IMG/VR virus record: IMGVR_UViG_3300005826_000039
Coordinates: 1-34,716 of that record
Origin: a virus
Direction: 5' to 3' (one strand)
Length of the DNA: 34,716 nucleotides
Positions 30,514 through 34,716 of the stretch are shown piece after piece. Numbering within the stretch: position 1 is the stretch's first letter; every line of letters begins with the position of its first letter. The translations under genes and the position numbers were made by a program. The notes under the pieces were generated by a model that saw only the letters and a program-made list of their open reading frames with translations, had not been told where the DNA came from and did not search any database.

Positions 30514-31338
30514 ATGAAATCAATTTTCGAATGGGAGGTTCACCCGGCCGCTGCTGTATTTCCAATGCTGCCGGATGATGAGCTAGACGAGTTGGCAGAG
30601 GACATTAAAGCCAATGGCCTTGTGCATCCGCTCGTGGTGAAAGACGGCGTGTTGATCGATGGACGCAACCGCCGGGAGGCATGCAAGCGGGCTGGTGTAG
30701 AGCCTGCGACTGTAGAGCTAGATGGGCAAGATGCAGTGGCCTACATCGCAAGCTCGAACATCAACCGCCGTCATATGACCAAAGGGCAGCGGGCGATGGC
30801 TTTGGCAATGCTGTATCCGGAACCACAGGAACACGGGCGCGGGAGAAAATGTTTAATTTTTAAACATTTTAACCGAGCGGCAATCAGTTGGTCCCGCACC
30901 GTCATACGCCACTTACCAGACGCGGCCGCCCTGGTCCTCTCTGGTGGCTTGGCGCTTGACAAGGCGTACCAGCGAGCCTGCGAGGTTCGCGACTCGATGC
31001 TGAGCGATAGTCAGAAGCTCGAGAGGCTGCAAAAGGCGGCGCCGCACATTGCAGAGAAGGTAAAGGAAGGGGAGCTAGACGTTACAGCGGCATTGATTGC
31101 GCACGAGGAGGAACAGAAAAAGCAAAAGATGGATCGCCTCGGGCTGTGGGCGGTGTATAGGAATCTGGAAATGACGTTACCTCTGTTGAAGAACCCTAGA
31201 GATCAGGTCAATATGTGGGTGGCGTGGAAACAAGAATCTGGAGTTGATCTACGGGTTTTGGCGCGGGAATATGTTCAAGCCTTTGAGGCGTTCATAAAGG
31301 AACTGGAAAATGCCGAAGAAAGAATTACCGAAATATGA
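30514..31338 (+). CDS. ParB-like protein (ParB/Spo0J N-terminal domain and HTH)
   Basis: 274 residues from ATG 30514; upstream TTG 30472 lies in the promoter. Residues 8-75 are a ParB N-terminal domain: LPDDELDELAEDIKANGLVHPLVV and LIDGRNRREACKRAG (the GxRR-type motif as DGRNRRE, 49-55). SSNINRRHMTKGQRAMALAM (about 80-99) fits the ParB nucleotide-binding region. A helix-turn-helix follows (AISWSRTVIRHLPDAAALVLSGGLALDKAY). The C-terminus is a helical domain. It may bind parS or other sites and act in partition or gene control; no ParA gene is present. The DNA contains an 11-base AT-rich inverted repeat at 30846-30870. Confidence 0.82.
   Translation: MKSIFEWEVHPAAAVFPMLPDDELDELAEDIKANGLVHPLVVKDGVLIDGRNRREACKRAGVEPATVELDGQDAVAYIASSNINRRHMTKGQRAMALAMLYPEPQEHGRGRKCLIFKHFNRAAISWSRTVIRHLPDAAALVLSGGLALDKAYQRACEVRDSMLSDSQKLERLQKAAPHIAEKVKEGELDVTAALIAHEEEQKKQKMDRLGLWAVYRNLEMTLPLLKNPRDQVNMWVAWKQESGVDLRVLAREYVQAFEAFIKELENAEERITEI
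30846..30870. repeat. AT-rich inverted repeat inside the ParB-like gene
   Basis: AAAATGTTTAA (30846-30856) and TTAAACATTTT (30860-30870) are perfect 11-base arms with a TTT spacer. The local composition is far more AT-rich than the surrounding gene and changes the protein there to KCLIFKHFN. It could be a protein-binding site or a melting site. Confidence 0.7.
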
Positions 31339-31915
31339 TAGACCAGCACGGTTAATGCAAGTGATAGACAGCCAACTGAAGATGGCGTCTGGCATTGGTC
31401 TGTCAGATATTGAGCGCGACGTGCAGGCAGAAATAGCCAAATCAAAAGATCCTGTCAGTGATACGTTGATTGCGGATTTGTATAAAGACAAACTAACCAG
31501 CGTAGATTTAAGCGCTGAAAACGTTCTAATTGGCCTTTCCGTTCATCTTGCGAAAACACACAAAACAAAGCACGCAAAATCCCCTCCAGGGAAGGGCCGT
31601 GAGTTAGACATTATGGGACTTACGCCTGATTACTTGGAAAACCTTATCATTCCATTGCAGGAAAAGGACGGTGTTGACTCTGGTTATGCGATTGCAGGAA
31701 ATCAGGCTAATGCCACACATTGGTTTCAGTATTTGTCAATGAGACAGAAAAACGCAACAGATGCAGTCCAGGCTGCAGATAGGGCGCGACAGGTATATGA
31801 ACTAGCGCTTGAGCCTGGTGGGCTTATACCAGAATTAAAAAGACGTAACGTTCCAGGATGGGTAGATACTGGAAAAGGCGGAAGTGATGGTATTGACCCC
31901 GAAACGAGCCATTAA
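31310..31915 (+). CDS. Unknown early protein following the ParB-like gene
   Basis: 201 residues overlapping the ParB-like gene by 29 bases. Basic N-terminus (PKKELPKYDRPARLMQVI), helical middle (LSDIERDVQAEIAKSK, LSAENVLIGLSVHLAKTHKTKH), conserved-looking LDIMGLTPDYLENLIIPLQEKDGVDSGYAIAG and a helix before a Gly-rich end. No cysteines, signal peptide or enzyme motif. Codons are somewhat AT-richer than in the head genes. It may work with the ParB-like protein in replication or partition; this is inference from the operon. Confidence 0.7.
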   Translation: MPKKELPKYDRPARLMQVIDSQLKMASGIGLSDIERDVQAEIAKSKDPVSDTLIADLYKDKLTSVDLSAENVLIGLSVHLAKTHKTKHAKSPPGKGRELDIMGLTPDYLENLIIPLQEKDGVDSGYAIAGNQANATHWFQYLSMRQKNATDAVQAADRARQVYELALEPGGLIPELKRRNVPGWVDTGKGGSDGIDPETSH

Positions 31916-31938
31916 GGCGAAGTGTAAGGACTGCATAC

Positions 31939-32085
31939 ATGCCGCATAAGATCCCAGCAAAGGCCCTGCTGCGAGCGTTAAAGCGCGTGTGTGTAGCGAT
32001 CTGCATAGATCGCCTGCAACAGCAGCAGGGCAAGCAACAGCAGCCGCAGAAGCGAGGGCGGGGGAGACCGAGGAAGCTAAGATGA
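31939..32085 (+). CDS. 48-residue AT-hook mini-protein
   Basis: A short gene starting at ATG 31939 and ending in an ATGA overlap with the next start (32082). The N-terminal half is basic-amphipathic (PHKIPAKALLRALKRVCVAICID), the middle Gln-rich, and the end KRGRGRPRKLR is an AT-hook (core R-G-R-P), which binds the minor groove of AT-rich DNA. No enzyme domain. It may organise AT-rich sites such as the repeat at 30846. The clean overlap with the next gene supports coding. Confidence 0.6.
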   Translation: MPHKIPAKALLRALKRVCVAICIDRLQQQQGKQQQPQKRGRGRPRKLR

Positions 32086-32411
32086 GAATATACCTATCTG
32101 GGCAGGATGATCCGTGGGAGATCCCACAGGATCTAGTCGAGAAGCTGAATGAGGCTTACTATGATGTGGCGGAGCACGTTAAGAGGCTCGAGTTGTGGAC
32201 ATTAGTCAATCCGCAGAGACGGCCCAAAGCCGGGAAGGGGGCCAAGCGTTTTTTGGTCAACTGTCTGAACAGTAGAGCGAAGCTAAAGCCAATGATTGAG
32301 TCGTCGGTATCAGTCTCGTTTACTACAGGCTGGGAGACCAAGAGGACGCCGGAGAGCATAGAGCAAGGCAGGCAGGCCGTCGATCGGCTTAAACAGATGG
32401 TGAGGAGGTGA
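32082..32411 (+). CDS. Basic early protein, possible DNA-binding or replication accessory
   Basis: 109 residues from ATG 32082 (ATGA overlap). Begins MRIYLSGQDDPWEIPQDLVEKLNEAYYDVAEHVKRLELW, then the basic PQRRPKAGKGAKRFLVNCLNSRAKLKP, a pattern reminiscent of the WKRFLxxWLxRA segment at the end of phage replication proteins, and a helical C-terminus (ESIEQGRQAVDRLKQMVRR). The next gene's GTG overlaps its stop. Assignment is tentative. Confidence 0.65.
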   Translation: MRIYLSGQDDPWEIPQDLVEKLNEAYYDVAEHVKRLELWTLVNPQRRPKAGKGAKRFLVNCLNSRAKLKPMIESSVSVSFTTGWETKRTPESIEQGRQAVDRLKQMVRR

Positions 32412-32890
32412 GATACGTAGAGAACCCAGACAGGCCTAAGACGCCTCGATGCTGCGGGCAGGATATGCGTTTTCGCACTGCCAACACCACGCGCGAAGGC
32501 GACAAGTTGTGGCACTACCGCTGCAATGATTGCCTAGGAGCAAAAACGATTCAGTCTGGCACCGGTAGGCCGCCACTAGCAAAGACGTATGAAGGCAGGC
32601 CACCTCGAGGGCCTGGTAAGCCAAAGGCGGAAAGCGAGGCGGCAGTAATCAGTTATGTGCAGCGGATCGATGTGCCGAGCCTCGATGATATTGGCGAGCT
32701 GTTGGCTAGGAGGTGGTCAAATGCGTGGAGCCCCGAAGAAGCCGGACGCGCTAGAAGCTATCCAGAGGCGCGCGATGGAAGCGCGGCAAAGAGCGGAGCA
32801 AAGGCGCGAACACCTGGCTGGATGTCATCCCCATCTGTACGCGCAGGTGTGCGAGGTATTAGCAGCCTTGGGTGGATCTCATGTGGCTAG
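32408..32890 (+). CDS. Zinc-ribbon protein with AT-hook-like linker
   Basis: 160 residues from GTG 32408; no other start is open in this frame upstream, and GTGA overlaps the previous stop. Residues 13-45 (RCCGQDMRFRTAN ... LWHYRCNDCLG) form a CC/CxxC zinc ribbon. Residues about 50-75 hold GTGRPPLAKT and GRPPRGPGKPK, AT-hook-like. VISYVQRIDVPSLDDIGELLARRW may be a helix-turn-helix. The last 55 residues are low-complexity and share 170 bases with the next gene in another frame, so the real protein may be effectively shorter, or the extension may be a frame accident. Confidence 0.6.
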   Translation: MRYVENPDRPKTPRCCGQDMRFRTANTTREGDKLWHYRCNDCLGAKTIQSGTGRPPLAKTYEGRPPRGPGKPKAESEAAVISYVQRIDVPSLDDIGELLARRWSNAWSPEEAGRARSYPEARDGSAAKSGAKARTPGWMSSPSVRAGVRGISSLGWISCG

Positions 32891-33029
32891 GCTGAAATGC
32901 GAGCATATCGACTATGTGAGGGACAATGAAAAGGAGCAGCTATGGCAGACAGAGGGAGTCAAGGCGAGTTCGGGGTTATGGCAGCTCAACAGCGACGCAA
33001 TGACGTTGAAATCGAAACGGCGGTCATAG
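32721..33029 (+). CDS. Helical basic early protein, unknown
   Basis: 102 residues from ATG 32721, chosen because AGGAGG lies 7-8 bases upstream; longer forms start inside the previous gene. Begins MRGAPKKPDALEAIQRRAMEARQRAEQRREHLAGCHPHLYAQVCEVLAALGGSHVARLKCEHIDYVR, a charged helix then a small globular part with Cys and His that might hold zinc. It overlaps genes on both sides (170 and 88 bases), which is unusual; the strong binding site argues it is real. Confidence 0.55.
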   Translation: MRGAPKKPDALEAIQRRAMEARQRAEQRREHLAGCHPHLYAQVCEVLAALGGSHVARLKCEHIDYVRDNEKEQLWQTEGVKASSGLWQLNSDAMTLKSKRRS

Positions 33030-33100
33030 GCGTCGTGCTGATGACATTCGCGGTAGGCCTGATTTATGCGGTTGTATCCTTCTGGTGGATAGTCCTATGA
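32942..33100 (+). CDS. Small single-pass membrane protein
   Basis: 52 residues: MADRGSQGEFGVMAAQQRRNDVE, then a membrane segment VIGVVLMTFAVGLIYAVVSFWWIVL. AAGGAG precedes ATG by 5-6 bases, and TGA overlaps the next ATG at 33097. The gene lies mostly inside the end of the previous one in another frame. It could be an early membrane protein such as a superinfection-exclusion factor, but nothing specific shows this. Confidence 0.6.
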   Translation: MADRGSQGEFGVMAAQQRRNDVEIETAVIGVVLMTFAVGLIYAVVSFWWIVL

Positions 33101-33345
33101 TTACGAGCGAAGAAATCGACTACAGCGGAATCATTATCCGCATTCAGTTGGAAATAAGGCGCATACAGGACTTGGCGCGTCAAAGAGAGTTCGGCGCAGC
33201 TATTGATCGTGCCCAACATATCACCCAGCTAGCCTGGGATCTGAAGCTCGCTGTAGCCCACGAGGCCTTGAAGCAAGAGGAAGCAGCTCGCAATGCCAGC
33301 AAAGCAGACACTCCAGCGTTACGGGCTTTCAGCGGCAGAGTTTGA
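33097..33345 (+). CDS. Small helical early protein, unknown
   Basis: 82 residues from ATG 33097 (ATGA overlap with the membrane protein). Helical and charged: ITSEEIDYSGIIIRIQLEIRRIQDLARQREFGAAIDRAQHITQLAWDLKLAVAHEALKQEEAARN. Looks like a helical-bundle adaptor. Its end overlaps the nuclease gene by 53 bases. No family recognised. Confidence 0.65.
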   Translation: MITSEEIDYSGIIIRIQLEIRRIQDLARQREFGAAIDRAQHITQLAWDLKLAVAHEALKQEEAARNASKADTPALRAFSGRV

Positions 33346-33592
33346 CGCAATGCTAGAGGCCCAGAGCGGCCTCTGCGCTATCTGCGAGCGGGTGCCATCA
33401 ACGGGCCGGTGGGTAATCGACCACGAACACGTAAAGGGCTGGAAGGGTTGGAAGCCGGAACGCCGTAAGCAGTACGTTCGCGGCGTCCTATGCTGGTGGT
33501 GCAATCATGCTTATTTAGCTCGCGGCATGACTGCGAAGAAGGCTAGGCGTATCGCCGCCTATCTCGAGGCGTACGATAGCCGGGCGGCTTGA
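33293..33592 (+). CDS. HNH nuclease, recombination endonuclease VII-like
   Basis: 99 residues. C28-x2-C31, then WVIDHEHVKGWKG (D43, H44, H46) and VRGVLCWWCNHAYL (C67-x2-C70, N71) form the endonuclease VII/HNH pattern: two CxxC zinc pairs around a DHxH catalytic block with Asn. Such enzymes resolve branched DNA before packaging, or act with terminase; in some phages an HNH gene lies next to cos. It ends the rightward early block. Confidence 0.85.
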   Translation: MPAKQTLQRYGLSAAEFDAMLEAQSGLCAICERVPSTGRWVIDHEHVKGWKGWKPERRKQYVRGVLCWWCNHAYLARGMTAKKARRIAAYLEAYDSRAA

Positions 33593-33654
33593 TGAGGCGA
33601 GGGTAGCCCTGCGGCCGCCCATATCGCACGGCCTGCGGGTCGTCTTGGTCGAGG

Positions 33655-33852
33655 TCAGGAGCTAGCATATGGGTCTGCTTCTAGCTGATCGACCATTTCT
33701 TTAATATGAGACAGAAACGGATCAATCACGGGACCAAACTGATTCGAGACTAAATCCGACCAGTATGAGCGCAGCGCTTGGCCCATGATTATCCTCTCCA
33801 TCGTTGAAAGCTCCAATATACATGTGGCGTTTTTATCGTGATAGATGTCCAT
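33655..33852 (-). CDS. Small early protein, unknown
   Basis: 65 residues, with GAGGG 6-7 bases before ATG 33852. MDIYHDKNATCILELSTMERIIMGQALRSYWSDLVSNQFGPVIDPFLSHIKEMVDQLEADPYASS, helical after residue 12. One base separates it from the stop of the upstream gene, so the two form an operon. It is convergent with the HNH gene, and the 62-base gap holds GC-rich sequence with no clear terminator. Confidence 0.6.
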   Translation of the reverse strand: MDIYHDKNATCILELSTMERIIMGQALRSYWSDLVSNQFGPVIDPFLSHIKEMVDQLEADPYASS

Positions 33853-33853
33853 G

Positions 33854-33985
33854 CTATGCCCTCATCGTTTGCAGCATCGCCCGCGCGTCCTCAAGGATGC
33901 GATGCACCTGGCTTTCCGAGAGCCCGCACGCTTTGCCTAGTTCCAGCATGTCGGCGACCCACTTCTGTTCAATAATGTCTTGCAT
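33854..33985 (-). CDS. 43-residue helix-turn-helix protein
   Basis: MQDIIEQKWVADMLELGKACGLSESQVHRILEDARAMLQTMRA. Residues about 12-36 (MLELGKACGLSESQVHRILEDAR) have the spacing and GLS turn of a helix-turn-helix. CGGAG lies upstream of ATG 33985. Followed immediately by the next leftward gene. Short, but both the HTH and the tight spacing support it. It may regulate from the repeated elements at 34003-34034 and 34266-34283. Confidence 0.55.
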   Translation of the reverse strand: MQDIIEQKWVADMLELGKACGLSESQVHRILEDARAMLQTMRA

Positions 33986-34002
33986 GGCTAGCTCCGTTTA
34001 GT

Positions 34003-34034
34003 TGGCACGCTTACCACATGCAGCAAGCGTGCCA
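34003..34034. repeat. Inverted repeat and repeated operator-like element
   Basis: TGGCACGCTT (34003-34012) and AAGCGTGCCA (34025-34034) are perfect 10-base arms around 12 bases. The core GCACGCTTAC(N4)TGCA recurs at 34266-34283, upstream of another leftward gene. Lying between leftward genes, it may be an operator or an attenuating hairpin. Confidence 0.65.
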
Positions 34035-34043
34035 GGTATCATG

Positions 34044-34235
34044 TTAGGCAATAGTAGGTTGGCCGCGCTTAACACGAGCAGCATTGATTGCATCTAATGT
34101 CAGGATATGGCAAATGGTGTATGCACTAGCGACATCATCCCACACCCGGACTGTGCCTTTTTTGTCAATTGCTATCTCCTGCATTGTTGCTGGCTCAGCG
34201 CTGAAAGCTTTGATTTTCATTTGCAAGTAGATCAT
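34044..34235 (-). CDS. Small leftward protein, unknown
   Basis: 63 residues from ATG 34235, which has AGGAG 7 bases upstream; the earlier ATG 34241 lies only one base from the AGGAG. IYLQMKIKAFSAEPATMQEIAIDKKGTVRVWDDVASAYTICHILTLDAINAARVKRGQPTIA shows strands then a helix. A possible -10, TATAGT (minus strand, 34279-34274), lies upstream within a repeated element. No family recognised. Confidence 0.6.
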   Translation of the reverse strand: MIYLQMKIKAFSAEPATMQEIAIDKKGTVRVWDDVASAYTICHILTLDAINAARVKRGQPTIA

Positions 34236-34265
34236 TTTCATTCTCCTGATTTGTGTATTTGCCCT

Positions 34266-34283
34266 GCACGCTTACTATATGCA
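34266..34283. repeat. Second copy of the GCACGCTTAC element
   Basis: GCACGCTTACTATATGCA shares GCACGCTTAC and TGCA with 34005-34022; only the 4 bases between differ. It covers a possible leftward -10 (TATAGT on the minus strand), as an operator would. Confidence 0.55.
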
Positions 34284-34309
34284 CTTCCCGTGCCAGCCTG
34301 ATATACGCC

Positions 34310-34375
34310 TATAATCCTACATCCTAGCGCTAGAAGTGACGCAGAGCGTCACATTGTGACGGCGCTGGGCGTCAC
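34310..34375 (+). promoter_or_regulatory. Rightward -10 and paired GTGACG hairpins before gene 34391
   Basis: TATAAT (34310-34315) is a perfect -10, with only a poor -35 (TTCCCG, 19 bases upstream). Downstream are two inverted repeats: GTGACGC/GCGTCAC (34336-34342/34346-34352, loop AGA) and GTGACG/CGTCAC (34356-34361/34370-34375, loop of 8). Four GTGACG half-sites in alternating orientation suggest a dimeric DNA-binding protein, or leader RNA hairpins. Confidence 0.6.
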
Positions 34376-34390
34376 ATCCTAAAGGACGAT

Positions 34391-34609
34391 ATGGACATAA
34401 CCTTCAGTCTGATGCGGATACACAACACAGGGATGGCGCAAGTACACCTAGATGCACCAGGCTATGCCCGTAATTTCTGGCTGCGGCCCGGTGAGGTTGT
34501 GACTGTTATCGTGCCGGAAACAGAACCGCTTGAGCTAGAGCAGGCCGAGGGCGTCTATGCGATAGCCGACGAGCTGCTGGCCCGATGCGCTAAGCCTAAG
34601 CTCGATTGA
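34391..34609 (+). CDS. Small beta-structured protein next to cos, unknown
   Basis: 72 residues, AAAGGA before ATG. DITFSLMRIHNTGMAQVHLDAPGYARNFWLRPGEVVTVIVPETEPLELEQAEGVYAIADELLARCAKPKLD has a compact beta-barrel-like N-terminal part and an acidic helical end. It is the last gene before the right end; the late promoter's -35 overlaps its stop. No family recognised. Confidence 0.6.
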   Translation: MDITFSLMRIHNTGMAQVHLDAPGYARNFWLRPGEVVTVIVPETEPLELEQAEGVYAIADELLARCAKPKLD

Positions 34610-34634
34610 CATGGCTAGCCGACTGTGCTATATG
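34606..34634 (+). promoter_or_regulatory. Probable late promoter facing cos
   Basis: TTGACA (34606-34611), 17-base spacer, TATATG (34629-34634); the start is predicted near 34641, about 46 bases before the cos 12-mer. In a circle or concatemer it would read across cos into the terminase gene and the whole structural operon. No other strong promoter is seen upstream of the head genes. Confidence 0.72.
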
Positions 34635-34686
34635 CGTGGCATGTTGAGAAAATTTGAGCGGGTCCTTCCTGTGGATAACTCAAGCG

Positions 34687-34698
34687 CCCCCCAGGCTG
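34687..34698. other. Right copy of the 12-nt terminal repeat
   Basis: CCCCCCAGGCTG, identical to 1-12. It is preceded by GCG, matching the CGC that follows position 12 on the complementary strand. The phage sequence ends here, and a foreign oligonucleotide follows at once, which marks the physical end of the molecule. Confidence 0.8.
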
Positions 34699-34716
34699 CA
34701 AGCAGAAGACGGCATA
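34699..34716. other. Illumina P7 adapter remnant, not phage DNA
   Basis: CAAGCAGAAGACGGCATA is the first 18 bases of the Illumina P7 primer. Base 34699 (C) also fits phage position 13, so the junction is ambiguous by one base. It should be trimmed from the genome. Confidence 0.93.

Noticed and set aside
34687-34698. Terminal repeat as a circular-assembly overlap artefact
   Set aside because: Assembler overlaps are usually much longer than 12 bases; the GCG/CGC symmetry, the terminase position and the adapter junction fit a real cos end better.
1-34716. CRISPR arrays, tRNA genes, insertion sequences, integrase and attachment sites
   Set aside because: No regular repeat-spacer array, cloverleaf, transposase or recombinase was recognised by reading; remote or very diverged cases cannot be excluded.

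Overview
The window reads as one essentially complete genome of a tailed, siphovirus-type phage infecting a Gram-negative, probably proteobacterial, host. Evidence: a lambda-like head module (Nu1/GpA terminase, gpB-type portal), a long-tail module with a G/GT-type -1 frameshift and a tape-measure protein, a GTA-like tail-tip block (DUF2460, DUF2163, NlpC/P60, hub), sigma70-type promoters, AGGAGG-type ribosome binding sites and signal peptides typical of Gram-negative bacteria. The two ends share CCCCCCAGGCTG (1-12 and 34687-34698), flanked symmetrically by GCG/CGC, which fits a filled-in 12-nt 5' cohesive end. The last 18 bases match the Illumina P7 oligonucleotide and are not phage DNA.

Layout. 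(1) 56-24411, rightward: terminase, head-tail connector, portal, protease-capsid fusion, a probable decoration protein, an inserted methyltransferase-glycosyltransferase gene, tail completion, tail tube, frameshifted chaperones, tape measure, tail tip, appendage proteins (beta-helix and an 11-copy repeat protein), then a small membrane/R-body-like cassette where lysis genes are expected. A TTGACA-17-TATATG promoter at 34606-34634 would drive this block only after the ends join. (2) 29138-24416, leftward: small unknown early genes, an OB-like protein, a DnaJ-zinc-finger/RecB-type nuclease, then two secreted proteins including an RHS/YD-repeat protein. (3) 29139-29260: divergent promoter region with operator-like repeats and an exact consensus chromosomal parS site. 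(4) 29261-33592, rightward: a small leaderless Cro/CI-like repressor, two highly structured non-coding stretches, a zinc-finger protein, a ParB-like protein, an AT-hook mini-protein, and a run of small overlapping genes ending in an endonuclease VII-like HNH nuclease. (5) 33655-34609: three small leftward genes, a rightward gene, two repeated operator-like elements and the late promoter next to cos.

How it seems to work (inference): after the ends anneal, the divergent promoters compete under the small repressor; the leftward operon supplies recombination and accessory proteins, the rightward one supplies ParB-like and DNA-binding proteins; the cos-proximal promoter later transcribes packaging, structural and lysis genes across cos. 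I recognised no integrase, ParA, DNA polymerase, replication initiator or endolysin. parS plus a ParB-like protein without an integrase raises the possibility of an extrachromosomal prophage.
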